NCBI GenBank assembly: GCA_030627125.1
Contig: DAOUSR010000006.1
Span: 1-43,347, forward strand
Length of the DNA stretch: 43,347 nucleotides
Origin: Thioploca sp.
GTDB lineage: Bacteria; Pseudomonadota; Gammaproteobacteria; Beggiatoales; Beggiatoaceae
Reading direction: 5' to 3'
The notes under the pieces are model-generated. The model searched no databases and had not been told where the DNA came from. It worked only from the letters and a program-made list of their open reading frames with translations. Below, piece after piece: positions 8,193-17,101 of the stretch (its first letter is position 1; each line of letters starts with the position of its first letter). Both the position numbers and the translations under genes were made by a program.

Positions 8193-9326
8193 TTGATAAA
8201 ACACTTTCCGCCGTTAAGTCTTTATATTCATATACCTTGGTGTATTCAGAAATGTCCTTACTGTGATTTCAATTCCCACCAAATAAAAAATTATTTACCA
8301 GAAGAAGAATATATATCCGCATTATTATTTGATTTAGAACAAGATTTATCTAAAATAACAGGGCGTAATATCAATAGTATTTTTATTGGTGGCGGAACTC
8401 CTAGTGTATTCTCAACCAAAGCCATTGCAAAACTGTTAGCCGCAATAAAAACTAAATTACCAATCATAAAAAATGCTGAAATTACTATGGAGGTTAATCC
8501 CGGTACAGTAAACAGATTACAAGGATTTTATGCAGCTGGAGTTAATCGTTTGTCATTAGGTGTTCAAAGTTTTAATGATGGATTTTTACAAAAATTAGGT
8601 CGTATTCATGGACGTACTGAAGCAATACAAGCTATCAAAATTGCAACTCAAGTTGGTTTCAATAATATAAATTTAGATTTAATGTTTGGTTTACCCGGTC
8701 AAACTGTTACAGATGCTTTAGCAGACTTACGCACCGCCATTACTTATCAGCCAGCCCATCTATCTTGGTATCAATTAACCATCGAAGCCAATACCAGTTT
8801 TTACCATCAACCACCAAAAAATTTACCTGATGATGATTTATTATGGGAAATCCAAACCGCTGGACAAAGTTATTTATCTGAACAAGGATATTCGCAATAT
8901 GAAATTTCTGCGTATGCTAAATCAGGCAGGGAATGTCAACATAACTTAAATTATTGGAAATTTGGAGATTATTTAGGAATAGGAGCTGGAGCCCATAGCA
9001 AAATTACTAATGCTACTACAATTACTCGTTTTTCTAAGCAGAATAATCCTAATGCTTATTTGCAAACCAGGTCAATAATTGAGCCTAAAATACTTACAAA
9101 TGAAGATATTGTATTAGAATTTATGATGAATGCTTTACGTTTATTAGATGGTTTTACTGAAGCTGAATTTATTAAAAATACTGGTTTACATATTGATTAT
9201 ATAGAAAAACCATTACAACAGGCTTATGCAAAAGGTTGGTTACAACAAAATAAGCAACATATTTTTCCTACTAAAATTGGAATAAATTTATTAAACAATG
9301 TATTAGAGCTATTTATGTTGAATTAA
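8193..9326 (+). CDS. hemW: HemW, heme chaperone of the radical SAM family
   Basis: 377 residues, the size of E. coli HemW. It starts with TTG 8193 (IKHFPPLSLYIHIPWC), matching the E. coli start. The radical SAM cluster cysteines Cys17, Cys21 and Cys24 are in IPWCIQKCPYCDFNSH. FIGGGTPSVFS, EVNPGT, GVQSFND, KLGRIHGR and LDLMFGLPGQT follow. The C-terminal HemW domain has LNYWKFGDYLGIGAGAHSK. HemW binds heme and delivers it to respiratory haem proteins. It was long misannotated as an oxygen-independent coproporphyrinogen oxidase, which instead has a longer N-terminus and an extra Cys in CxxxCxxCxC. tRNA-Lys follows 75 bases downstream from its own promoter. Confidence 0.93.
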   Translation: MIKHFPPLSLYIHIPWCIQKCPYCDFNSHQIKNYLPEEEYISALLFDLEQDLSKITGRNINSIFIGGGTPSVFSTKAIAKLLAAIKTKLPIIKNAEITMEVNPGTVNRLQGFYAAGVNRLSLGVQSFNDGFLQKLGRIHGRTEAIQAIKIATQVGFNNINLDLMFGLPGQTVTDALADLRTAITYQPAHLSWYQLTIEANTSFYHQPPKNLPDDDLLWEIQTAGQSYLSEQGYSQYEISAYAKSGRECQHNLNYWKFGDYLGIGAGAHSKITNATTITRFSKQNNPNAYLQTRSIIEPKILTNEDIVLEFMMNALRLLDGFTEAEFIKNTGLHIDYIEKPLQQAYAKGWLQQNKQHIFPTKIGINLLNNVLELFMLN

Positions 9327-9359
9327 GTGTTAATTAAAATATTTTTTATTAAAAAAAGC

Positions 9360-9387
9360 TTGCTTTATATTTTGGATATGTTAGAAT
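9360..9387 (+). promoter_or_regulatory. Sigma-70-type promoter for tRNA-Lys
   Basis: TTGCTT (9360-9365) and TAGAAT (9382-9387) are 16 bases apart. The -10 box ends 14 bases before the mature 5' end of the tRNA. Prediction from consensus only. Confidence 0.55.
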
Positions 9388-9401
9388 GGTTGTTTTTATC
9401 G

Positions 9402-9474
9402 GGGTCGTTAGCTCAGCCGGTAGAGCACCGGACTTTTAATCCGTTGGTCGTGCGTTCGATTCGCACACGACCCA
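9402..9474 (+). tRNA. tRNA-Lys (UUU anticodon)
   Basis: The cloverleaf is complete. Acceptor stem GGGTCGT (9402-9408) pairs with ACGACCC (9467-9473). The D-arm is GCTC...GAGC, the anticodon loop is CTTTTAA and the T-arm is GTGCG TTCGATT CGCAC. The discriminator base is A at 9474. CCA is not encoded. The outer anticodon-stem pair is a C-U mismatch, tolerated in several tRNAs. It stands alone, with no adjacent tRNA. Confidence 0.97.
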
Positions 9475-9809
9475 TATTCCAAATTCCCTCTTTAATTCCT
9501 CTTTTCCATTCTTTAAAATTCTTCTAAATATTTTTCATAATTGTTACTCAGAGCCACCGCATTGAAAATACTATTTAAACCTAAGGATTGGAGCAACTTA
9601 TAGTTGTTTCGTTAAGAATTGAGTAGTTCTTAGGTAAATGTTCCGTGAACGTTATGAAATATTAGGCGAAACTCCACATAAAGTTATATACATAACAAAT
9701 ATTATGTATAATACTAGCCTTACTTAAAAAGACAGAAAAAACTAGACATTGCATTAAGATAATTTCCAGTAACTAAATCCCAAAAACTATTTTTAACTAA
9801 TTGATAAAT

Positions 9810-9968
9810 ATTTTAGGTGTGTATTTATTTCCTTGTATACCACCTACATATCTAAATTTGGTAGTCCTAAATAAAGTAGCGGTAGATTTATTAATTGGTT
9901 TTATTGTAAATTTAAACCATTACCACTACTTTATTTAAAACTACCGGGAAATGCTATACACCTAAAAT
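9810..9968. repeat. Long imperfect palindrome in the spacer before the adhesin gene
   Basis: Outer arms ATTTTAGGTGTGTATTT (from 9810) and AAATGCTATACACCTAAAAT (to 9968) pair imperfectly. Inner arms GGTAGTCCTAAATAAAGTAG and CTACTTTATTTAAAACTACC match at 18 of 20 positions. The left half carries about 24 extra bases. The spacer 9475-9991 (517 bases) otherwise shows no ORF or RNA gene. It is likely a decayed MITE-like element that now ends just before the start of the next gene. Confidence 0.5.
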
Positions 9969-9991
9969 TTACACTATGCAAGAGAACTAAA

Positions 9992-12487
9992 ATGTTAAAA
10001 CAAATGGTTTATCTAAGTCATCCCATCGTAAAAAATCTAAGTCGAGCAATTTTTAATCTGTTCTCTCCTTTTTATGAGATAAGCATCTTAATATTAATAA
10101 GTTACTCAGTAAATGCAGAAATAATTACCGATGGCACGCTTGGTATTAATGTCAATTTACCTGGCCCAGATTTCCAAATTACCTCCGATTTTGGTCAACA
10201 ACACGGCAACAATTTATTTCATAGTTTTCAAGATTTTAATTTACAAAGTCATGAATCTGCAACTTTTTCTGGCTCCAATAACATTGATAATATTATAAGT
10301 CGGGTAACTGGTGCCAATCCTTCCAATATTGATGGACTCATTCGCTCTACAATTCCTAATGCTGATATGTATTTTTTAAATCCACATGGGATTATATTTG
10401 GCCCCAATGCTAAATTAGATATACAAGGCAGCTTTCATGCTAGTACGGCAGATTATTTGCGATTAGGTACAGAACAATTTTATGTTGATTTAGCCAAAGA
10501 CAGCTCATTAAGTATTGCTCCAGTTGCAGCTTTTGGGTTCCTAACTAATTCACCTAAATCTATTACGACTCAAGATAGTAATCTCTCGGTACCTTATGGC
10601 CAAACTTTATCTTTGATTGGTGGAGACTTAGAGCTAAATGGCCAATCTGAAATTATATATGATGACAAGATGGCACTATCCGCAAATTCATTTCTATCAG
10701 CTCAAGGAGGACGTATAAATTTAGCCAGTATTGCTGCAAAAGGTGAAGTTATTTCTGGTACAACTGGGTTAGAATTGAATGCAAGAGGAAGTAAAATTAC
10801 ACTGAATAATACTCTGCTTGATGTTAGTGGTACTGGTGGTGGCAGTATTTTTATTCGTGGAGAACAATTTGTAATGAATAACTCTACTTTACAAGCTAAT
10901 ACATTAGCAGAGCAAAATGGTCAAGTAATTGATATACAATTTAATAAAGAGATTAATATTAGTGGCACACATGGTAAATCTGCTATATCCACTAAAACTT
11001 TCAGCAATGGTAATGCTGGTAATATAACCATTCATACTCCTATTTTGAATATTGATAAAGTTGATGTCCAAACCAATAGTTATGGTAACGGCAATGCTGG
11101 CAATGTCGATATTAAAACAGTAACTATGACCCTTACCGAAGGTGGGGAAATTGTCAGTGATAGTTTTAGTAGTGGTAATGGTGGAGAATTAAATATTACC
11201 GCAACAGAATCATTATCAATTGTGGATAAGAGGATTTTTTTTACTATAGAACAAGCTGATTTTACTAGTCAGATTGGTTCCGGTGCTATAAAAGAAGGTA
11301 ATGGAGGGCAAGTTATAATTAATACTGGTGATTTAATTGTAGATGGCTCTGCGATTGCATCAAATAGTCATGTTAGCGGTGATGCTGGGGAAATTATGAT
11401 TAACGCTGATTCTATTGCATTGGTTAATGGCGGTTTTATTTCAGCAAATACAATGAGTAAATCTTCTGGTCAAGGTGGTAATATAAGCCTAAAGGTAAAA
11501 GAAAAAATTTATCTTACTGGTTTTCGTTTAGGGATACTTGCTACTACAACTGATATATTTGAAAATACTCCAAGTGCTGTTTCCTCAATAACTTTTGGCA
11601 CTGGAGATGCTGGTAGTATAGATGTATTTACCAAAGAATTAATGTTAGATAATAACGCTGTGATTGGTGCTGCAACTGGAGGTATAGGCAATGCTGGTAA
11701 TATAAGTATTAACGTAGATAATTTATATTTAAGCAATGGAGGGTTAATTACCAATAGTAGTGGTGGGATTATTGGTGGACAAGTATTTTTAGGTTTTGGC
11801 TCTGGTGGCACGCTTAAAATTAATGCCAACAATGAAATTATTATAACAGGGCAAGGGGCTTATTCAGCAAGTAGTTTATCGACAAATACTTTAGTTTCTG
11901 CTCATGGTGGAGATATCGAAGTACAAACAAATAATTTAACCCTTACTGATGGAGCAACCATTTCTGCTAATAGTTTAGGCATTGGTAATGCTGGTACATT
12001 GGATATTAAAGCTAATAATATTAATTTGCTAGAAGGTGGTAATATCACAACTTCTGCCACTAATGCTGCTGGTGGGAATATTGCTGTGAACAGTGCCAAT
12101 TTACTATTTTTGCGAGATGGACAGATTACTACGAGTGTTGGTATTGGTGCTGGTAAAGGTGGTGATATTACGATAACTAATCCTATTTTTGTGATTATGG
12201 ATGGAGGCAAAATTAAAGCTCAAGCTGATGCTGGACAAGGAGGCAATATAGATATTAAATCTAATCAATTTATAGCTTCTCCAGATAGCTTGATAAGTGC
12301 ATCTTCCAGATTAGGGATTGATGGACAGATCAAAATTGAATCACCAGATATGGATATGGAAGGATTTCTAATTGTATTATCGGGAGAGTTTGTGGAAGCT
12401 AATATCAAAGGTTGTAATACTAAAGATATTGAAAATAGTTTTAAATTTATTCCTAGGCATAGAGTAGTACCATTTGGAGCTTTCTAG
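9992..12487 (+). CDS. Two-partner-secretion filamentous haemagglutinin-like adhesin (TpsA)
   Basis: 831 residues. An extended signal segment (about 1-44, hydrophobic ISILILISYSVNA) is followed by a haemagglutination-activity/TPS domain (about 45-155). That domain has LGINVNLPGPDFQI, NLFHSFQDFNLQ, SATFSG, ISRVTGANPSNIDGLI and ADMYFLNPHGIIFGPNAKLD. The remainder is a long right-handed beta-helix of irregular repeats (GNAGNI, GGxIxxN, GxGGNIxI). The last 25 residues, with GCNTKD and a basic RHRVVPFGAF, resemble the C-terminal tail of cyanobacterial-type haemagglutinin proteins (C...SSF...GRGGLP). TpsA proteins are exported to the cell surface by a TpsB/Omp85 pore, which is absent from this window. 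No CdiA-like toxin tip is seen. It probably acts as a surface adhesin or sheath protein. Confidence 0.88.
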   Translation: MLKQMVYLSHPIVKNLSRAIFNLFSPFYEISILILISYSVNAEIITDGTLGINVNLPGPDFQITSDFGQQHGNNLFHSFQDFNLQSHESATFSGSNNIDNIISRVTGANPSNIDGLIRSTIPNADMYFLNPHGIIFGPNAKLDIQGSFHASTADYLRLGTEQFYVDLAKDSSLSIAPVAAFGFLTNSPKSITTQDSNLSVPYGQTLSLIGGDLELNGQSEIIYDDKMALSANSFLSAQGGRINLASIAAKGEVISGTTGLELNARGSKITLNNTLLDVSGTGGGSIFIRGEQFVMNNSTLQANTLAEQNGQVIDIQFNKEINISGTHGKSAISTKTFSNGNAGNITIHTPILNIDKVDVQTNSYGNGNAGNVDIKTVTMTLTEGGEIVSDSFSSGNGGELNITATESLSIVDKRIFFTIEQADFTSQIGSGAIKEGNGGQVIINTGDLIVDGSAIASNSHVSGDAGEIMINADSIALVNGGFISANTMSKSSGQGGNISLKVKEKIYLTGFRLGILATTTDIFENTPSAVSSITFGTGDAGSIDVFTKELMLDNNAVIGAATGGIGNAGNISINVDNLYLSNGGLITNSSGGIIGGQVFLGFGSGGTLKINANNEIIITGQGAYSASSLSTNTLVSAHGGDIEVQTNNLTLTDGATISANSLGIGNAGTLDIKANNINLLEGGNITTSATNAAGGNIAVNSANLLFLRDGQITTSVGIGAGKGGDITITNPIFVIMDGGKIKAQADAGQGGNIDIKSNQFIASPDSLISASSRLGIDGQIKIESPDMDMEGFLIVLSGEFVEANIKGCNTKDIENSFKFIPRHRVVPFGAF

Positions 12488-12513
12488 TTATTTATGGTAT
12501 AGATTATTTGTAG

Positions 12514-12539
12514 GGGTAATCCCTTGTGGTTACCCTTTT
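12514..12539 (+). terminator. Repeat-derived hairpin plus T-run after the adhesin gene
   Basis: GGGTAA (12514-12519) pairs with TTACCC (12530-12535) around a 10-base loop and is followed by TTTT. The stem is the TAGGGGTAATCCCTTGTGG motif of the repeat at 43150-43347. A dispersed repeat module therefore seems to sit as the terminator. The stem is short, so efficiency is uncertain. Confidence 0.45.
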
Positions 12540-12627
12540 GGAATAATTAGTTTTACAAAAATTCATGATGCATGTTTTAATTCCTTAAATTGTAAATGCT
12601 TAGTAATATTAAAGTTACAAATTAACT

Positions 12628-13092
12628 ATGCCAATGTCAAATATTTCAAAATTAAATCAATTACAAGAAAAGTTACTCAATAATTTTCAAAAAAACTTTC
12701 CAATTTCACCAACTCCTTATGCAGATATTGCTAATAGTTTAGGCATCACAGAAACAGAAGTTTTAGAAGCTTTGAATGAATTAAAAACCAATGGAATTAT
12801 AAGCCGTATTGGGCCAGTATTTAGACCTCATCGTCTTGGTACTAGTACTTTAGTAACTATGGCAATACCACAAGCAAAATTGGAAGAAGTTGCTAATTAT
12901 ATAAGCTCATTACAAGAAATTAACCATAATTATGAACGTGAACATTATTTTAATTTATGGTTTGTGATAACCGCTACTACAGAAGAACATTTACAAACAG
13001 TATTAACAAATATTGAACAAAATACTGGATTTAAAGTTTTATCATTACCAATGTTAGAAGGCTATTATATTGATTTAGGGTTTAAATTATAG
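12628..13092 (+). CDS. Siroheme decarboxylase-like protein (AhbA/AhbB/NirD-L-G-H family)
   Basis: 154 residues. An N-terminal AsnC-type winged helix (about 20-70) has YADIANSLGITETEVLEALN and GIISRIGPVFRPHRLG. A C-terminal RAM-like domain (about 75-150) contains NYEREHYFNLWFVITAT. The combination of GxISRIGPVF and HNYEREHxxNLWFV is the hallmark of siroheme decarboxylase subunits, which convert siroheme to didecarboxysiroheme for haem d1 (NirDLGH) or for the alternative haem route (AhbAB). The partner subunit and the other nir or ahb genes are not in the window, so the pathway cannot be fixed. The start may be ATG 12628 or ATG 12634. Lrp-type regulators lack the NLWF motif, which argues against a plain transcription factor. 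Confidence 0.75.
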   Translation: MPMSNISKLNQLQEKLLNNFQKNFPISPTPYADIANSLGITETEVLEALNELKTNGIISRIGPVFRPHRLGTSTLVTMAIPQAKLEEVANYISSLQEINHNYEREHYFNLWFVITATTEEHLQTVLTNIEQNTGFKVLSLPMLEGYYIDLGFKL

Positions 13093-13133
13093 TAATATTC
13101 CCATACTTACATACCATAAATAATAGGCAATTG

Positions 13134-13173
13134 AAATCTATTTTTTCTTAATTTGGGAACAGTGAGTAATTAC
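13134..13173. mobile_element. Solo end of the IS66-like element
   Basis: AAATCTATTTTTTCTTAATT followed by TGGG is identical to the 3' end of the IS66 relic at 1989-2012. It is followed by ACAGTGAGTAATTAC, whose reverse complement GTAATTACTCAC matches the left terminal repeat at 1559. No transposase remains here. It indicates a second historic insertion, now reduced to one end, in the 306-base spacer before moaA. Confidence 0.55.
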
Positions 13174-13279
13174 TTTTCAAGAATAGAACACCCAAAAATT
13201 TGATGTTAAAGTATTTAGAAATACTGCCAAATATATCAAAAAGATTAGGTTGTTTCTGGTTAGAATTGCGTAACATAAT

Positions 13280-13307
13280 TTGATTAAGTTACAAAAACTG
13301 ATATAAT
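13280..13307 (+). promoter_or_regulatory. Candidate sigma-70 promoter upstream of moaA
   Basis: TTGATT (13280-13285) and TATAAT (13302-13307) are separated by 16 bases. The -10 lies about 90 bases before the moaA ATG. Prediction by consensus only. Confidence 0.45.
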
Positions 13308-13398
13308 AAATTGCATATCAATCAGTGAAAGCTGCATTAAAGATTTTAAGACGTAACTAACATAAATAACATCTATAATTAGATGCTCTCCATCAAAT

Positions 13399-14391
13399 AT
13401 GCCCTTTCAATTAACAGACCGCTTCGACCGCAAAATTACCTATGTACGTATGTCAGTTACAGATCGCTGTGACTTTCGTTGCGTATACTGTATGGGTGAA
13501 GAAATGACTTTCTTACCACGTCCGCAAGTATTAACTTTAGAAGAGTTAGAATGGTTGGGGCGTGCGTTTGTAGAATTAGGAGTAACTAAAATTCGCTTAA
13601 CTGGAGGCGAACCTTTAGTGCGTTCTAACATATTGCAATTATTTCAAAAACTAGGGAAGTTAGATGGCTTAGCTGAATTAGTGTTGACAACTAATGGTTC
13701 GCAACTAGTTAAAATGGCTCAACCGCTCAAAGATGCCGGCCTAAAACGAATCAATATCAGTCTTGATACTTTAAAACCAGAACGATTTTTAAGAATAACT
13801 CGGGCTGATAAATTAGATATTGTGTTACAAGGGATTGCAGCAGCGATTAAGGCTGGATTTCAAGGAATTAAACTAAATGCAGTGATTTTAAAACATCGTA
13901 ACCATGATGAAGTTATTGATTTAGTAAGATTTGCAATTGAGCATTGTATCGATATTAGCTTTATTGAGGAAATGCCGTTAGGTACAATCGGTAGCCATAA
14001 TCGGGCTGAAGCATTCTATTCCAGTGACCAAATTCATAGTGATTTGAGCCAAACATTTACTCTAATCGCTTCTACAGAAACAACTACTGGCCCTTCTAAA
14101 TATTATCGTATCCCTCAGACCAATACCAGAGTTGGTTTTATCTCTCCACATAGTCATAATTTTTGTGATACCTGCAATCGGGTGCGAATAACTACAGACG
14201 GGCATTTACTGCTGTGCTTAGGTAAAGAAAATTCCGTTAATTTACGAGATGTAATACGTCAACATCCTAATAATATAGAAATTTTAAAACAAACCATTAT
14301 TGATGCAATAGCTTATAAACCTAAAGGTCATGATTTTGAATTAGATAGAGAACCTAAAATCATGCGTTATATGAACGTTACCGGAGGTTAG
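13399..14391 (+). CDS. moaA: GTP 3',8-cyclase MoaA
   Basis: A radical SAM enzyme that starts molybdenum cofactor synthesis by converting GTP to 3',8-cyclo-7,8-dihydro-GTP. 330 residues, normal for the family. The N-terminal cluster is Cys24, Cys28 and Cys31 in MSVTDRCDFRCVYCM. The C-terminal substrate cluster is Cys256, Cys259 and Cys273 in FCDTCNRVRITTDGHLLLCLG. RLTGGEPL is the SAM-binding GGEP motif. The protein ends in Gly-Gly, the conserved tail inserted into the active site. The codons for that Gly-Gly (GGA GGT) form a Shine-Dalgarno for the next gene, whose TTG begins one base after the moaA stop. No other moa genes are present. Confidence 0.96.
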   Translation: MPFQLTDRFDRKITYVRMSVTDRCDFRCVYCMGEEMTFLPRPQVLTLEELEWLGRAFVELGVTKIRLTGGEPLVRSNILQLFQKLGKLDGLAELVLTTNGSQLVKMAQPLKDAGLKRINISLDTLKPERFLRITRADKLDIVLQGIAAAIKAGFQGIKLNAVILKHRNHDEVIDLVRFAIEHCIDISFIEEMPLGTIGSHNRAEAFYSSDQIHSDLSQTFTLIASTETTTGPSKYYRIPQTNTRVGFISPHSHNFCDTCNRVRITTDGHLLLCLGKENSVNLRDVIRQHPNNIEILKQTIIDAIAYKPKGHDFELDREPKIMRYMNVTGG

Positions 14392-14392
14392 A

Positions 14393-16225
14393 TTGTATTT
14401 AAGTTATCATCGCATTCCAATCATCTTACATGATATTTGTATGGTTGCCATAGCCTGGACCTTGGCAATTGTATTACGTTATGATTTACCGTTAGAAGCT
14501 GAAGTAGCGGTCGTTTTTTGGCAAGTTTTACCTATTGCAGTAATAGTACAAAGTTTTGTCTTATGGTACGGTGGATTATATAGAGGAGTGTGGAGATTCG
14601 CCAGTTTGCCTGACTTAGTGACTATATTACGCACTTCTGTTATTGGAACTTTTATCCTAGTCTTAGTTTTAGTATTATTTAATCGGTTAGAATTCATTCC
14701 ACGTTCATCTCTGCTATTTTACCCTTTTTTGCTCATATTTCTACTGGGAATGCCACGTTTATTATACCGTCTCTGGCATGAACATTCATTCGATTTTTTA
14801 TTAACTGATAATACTAAACCACAACAAGTTCTAGTCTTGGGAGCGGGTAGTTCTGGCGATATGCTAGTACGTGATATGTTGCGTAATCGTGGTAGTGGTT
14901 ACATGCCGATTGGATTTTTGGATGATAGAAAACGTTTGCATGGTGGTAAAGTACAAGGAGTACCAGTATTAGGCAGTATTAATAAGCTGTCTGAAGTTAT
15001 CGAATCATTAGATATTGATATAATTATAATTGCGATGCCATCCGCCAGCGATGAACAGATGCGTAGAATTATCGAATTATGCGAACAATGTAGCATACCA
15101 GTACGGACTCTGCCTAAATTAGATCGCATTATCAATCAACCGATAAATCTTAATGACTTACATGCAGTAGCAATTGAGGATTTATTGGGTCGAGCTAAAA
15201 TCCAACTGGATTGGCAAATTATAGTGGCTGGTTTGCATGCTAAAATAGTGATGGTAAGTGGAGGTGGTGGCTCAATTGGCTCTGAATTATGTCGGCAAAT
15301 TGCCAAATTAACTCCAACTGCTTTGATAATTGTAGAACAAGGGGAATTTAATCTATATAAGATCGAGATGCAGTTGCGGCAAGAATTTCCCAAATTAGTT
15401 CTGCACACTTGTTTAGGCGATATTGTTGATGCGGTTGCGATGCGACATATTTTACAACGTTATCAACCAGATATTGTGTTTCATGCGGCTGCTTATAAAC
15501 ATGTCCCAATGTTGCAATCTCAAGCTAGGGCGGCAGTGCGGAATAATATTTTAGGCACTCAAACTTTAGCAAAAGCGGTGGTAGCTCAAGGCTGTCATGC
15601 TTTTGTGATGATCTCTACCGATAAAGCTGTCAATCCAACCAATATTATGGGAGCAACTAAAAGGGCCGCAGAAATTATCTGTCAAGCTATGAATAGCCTT
15701 ACTAAAACCCATTTTATTACAGTACGATTTGGTAATGTGTTAGGCTCGGCTGGGAGTGTAGTACCGCTATTTAATCAACAAATTGCTGCTGGTGGTCCAG
15801 TTACCGTAACTCATCCAGAGATAAGTCGTTATTTTATGACTATTCCAGAGGCCTGCCAGTTGATTTTACAAGCTGGTTCAATGGGACAAGGCGGAGAAAT
15901 ATTTGTATTAGATATGGGAAAACCAGTTAAAATAAAGTATTTAGCTGAACAAATGATTCGTTTATCTGGGAAGCACAAAGAGGTGCAAATTGTTTACACT
16001 GGTTTACGTCCTGGCGAAAAATTATACGAAGAACTATTCCATGCTGATGAAAAGTTTGGAAAAACTACTCATGCTAAAATTTTACTCGCTGACCATCGGA
16101 GTAATAATTTGCAACAATTAACCACTATTTTAGAACAACTAGCAATTGCTTGTGATAATTACGCTGAAGCTGATATTATCAAGATAATGAAACATATAGT
16201 ACCTGAATGGCAAGATAATAAATAA
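14393..16225 (+). CDS. Membrane UDP-sugar 4,6-dehydratase (WbpM/PglF/FlaA1-type)
   Basis: 610 residues. Four N-terminal membrane helices (about 10-115) precede a first degenerate Rossmann region (VLVLGAGSSGDMLVRDML, about 145). The catalytic extended SDR domain begins at about 282 with MVSGGGGSIGSELCRQI. FHAAAYKHVPMLQ and STDKAVNPTNIMGATKRAAE follow, with MxxxK where ordinary SDRs have YxxxK, as known for this dehydratase class. RPGEKLYEELF closes the domain. These enzymes make UDP-4-keto-6-deoxy sugars for O-antigen, capsule or glycoprotein glycans. TTG 14393 is the start, preceded at ideal spacing by GGAGGT (14383-14388). Translation is likely coupled to moaA although the functions are unrelated. 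No glycosyltransferases are nearby. Confidence 0.9.
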   Translation: MYLSYHRIPIILHDICMVAIAWTLAIVLRYDLPLEAEVAVVFWQVLPIAVIVQSFVLWYGGLYRGVWRFASLPDLVTILRTSVIGTFILVLVLVLFNRLEFIPRSSLLFYPFLLIFLLGMPRLLYRLWHEHSFDFLLTDNTKPQQVLVLGAGSSGDMLVRDMLRNRGSGYMPIGFLDDRKRLHGGKVQGVPVLGSINKLSEVIESLDIDIIIIAMPSASDEQMRRIIELCEQCSIPVRTLPKLDRIINQPINLNDLHAVAIEDLLGRAKIQLDWQIIVAGLHAKIVMVSGGGGSIGSELCRQIAKLTPTALIIVEQGEFNLYKIEMQLRQEFPKLVLHTCLGDIVDAVAMRHILQRYQPDIVFHAAAYKHVPMLQSQARAAVRNNILGTQTLAKAVVAQGCHAFVMISTDKAVNPTNIMGATKRAAEIICQAMNSLTKTHFITVRFGNVLGSAGSVVPLFNQQIAAGGPVTVTHPEISRYFMTIPEACQLILQAGSMGQGGEIFVLDMGKPVKIKYLAEQMIRLSGKHKEVQIVYTGLRPGEKLYEELFHADEKFGKTTHAKILLADHRSNNLQQLTTILEQLAIACDNYAEADIIKIMKHIVPEWQDNK

Positions 16226-16318
16226 GCGTTGAAACAAAAATTCAAACTTTAGTTTGAGAACAAGATAATTGTACGGTTTTGGAATGTTATTTTACCAACC
16301 TCATTAGGATAAATTAGA

Positions 16319-17056
16319 TTGAAAAAAGACGAACAAGTTTTTGGCATCCACGCAGTACGACAAGTATTTGAAACTGATATAACTCGTATTCTGGAAGTAT
16401 GGATATTAGATAATAGTAAAATAATGGATTTGTTACAAGAGGCTAAGCAACATGGTATTGTGATCCATAAAGTAGCAAAGAAAACTTTAGATAAATTGAC
16501 TAATCATGGCCGTCATCAAAATGTTGTTATTCGTTGTAAACCTTTACCAATTAAAAATAAAGCAACTTTAGAAGAACTTATTGCTACATTAACAGTTCCT
16601 CCATTTTTATTAGTGCTAGATGAAGTACAAGACCCGCATAATTTAGGGGCCTGTTTAAGAACGGCAGAAGCTAGTGGAGTTCATGCTGTTATAGTTCCAG
16701 AAAATAATGCTTGTAAATTAACTTCAATAGTACGAATGGTTGCTACTGGTGCGGCAGAAAACGTGCCTTTAATCCAAGTAACTAATCTTGCTAGAACTTT
16801 AAGTTGGTTAAAAGAACAAGGAATTTGGTTAATTGGTACTGATGAAGATGGCCAATCTACTGTATTTGATGCTAAGTTAACTGGGCCTTTAGCATTGGTT
16901 TTAGGTTCAGAGGGAAATGGTATGCGGCATTTGACTAAAGAAATTTGTGATACGACAGTCCGTATTCCTATGTTTGGTAAGGTAAAAAGCCTTAATATAT
17001 CGGTGGCTACTGGAGTTTGCTTGTATGAAGCTGTACGACAAAGGATGATTGATTAA
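16319..17056 (+). CDS. rlmB: 23S rRNA (guanosine-2'-O-)-methyltransferase RlmB
   Basis: A SPOUT (trefoil-knot) methyltransferase that modifies G2251 in the P-loop of 23S rRNA. 245 residues. The N-terminal L30e-like substrate-binding domain (about 1-75) begins with EQVFGIHAVRQVFE. The SpoU domain contains DEVQDPHNLGACLRTAEASG, LVLGSEGNGM and IPMFGKVKSLNISVATG, the three knot motifs. The start is TTG 16319, with TAGGAT a few bases upstream as a weak ribosome site. It is the last plus-strand gene before convergent transcription with the ChpA-like gene. A degenerate palindromic repeat lies in the gap. Confidence 0.95.
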   Translation: MKKDEQVFGIHAVRQVFETDITRILEVWILDNSKIMDLLQEAKQHGIVIHKVAKKTLDKLTNHGRHQNVVIRCKPLPIKNKATLEELIATLTVPPFLLVLDEVQDPHNLGACLRTAEASGVHAVIVPENNACKLTSIVRMVATGAAENVPLIQVTNLARTLSWLKEQGIWLIGTDEDGQSTVFDAKLTGPLALVLGSEGNGMRHLTKEICDTTVRIPMFGKVKSLNISVATGVCLYEAVRQRMID

Positions 17057-17101
17057 TCAGCAGATTTTATTTCCAATGATTCCCACGCTGATGTATCACT
17101 A

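Noticed and set aside
9327-9527. 66-codon open frame overlapping the tRNA-Lys gene
   Set aside because: It reads straight through the tRNA and its promoter; no ribosome site or protein-like pattern. The tRNA explains the sequence.
11509-12210. Proline-rich minus-strand frames inside the adhesin gene
   Set aside because: They arise from the Gly/Asn-rich repeat codons of the beta-helix on the other strand.
9992-12487. CdiA-type contact-dependent toxin
   Set aside because: At 831 residues it is too short, with no pretoxin/VENN region and no immunity gene downstream.
13399-14391. NirJ or another haem d1 radical SAM protein, given the siroheme-decarboxylase neighbour
   Set aside because: The CxxxCxxC context, the C-terminal FCDTCNRVR...C cluster and the Gly-Gly end are specific to MoaA.
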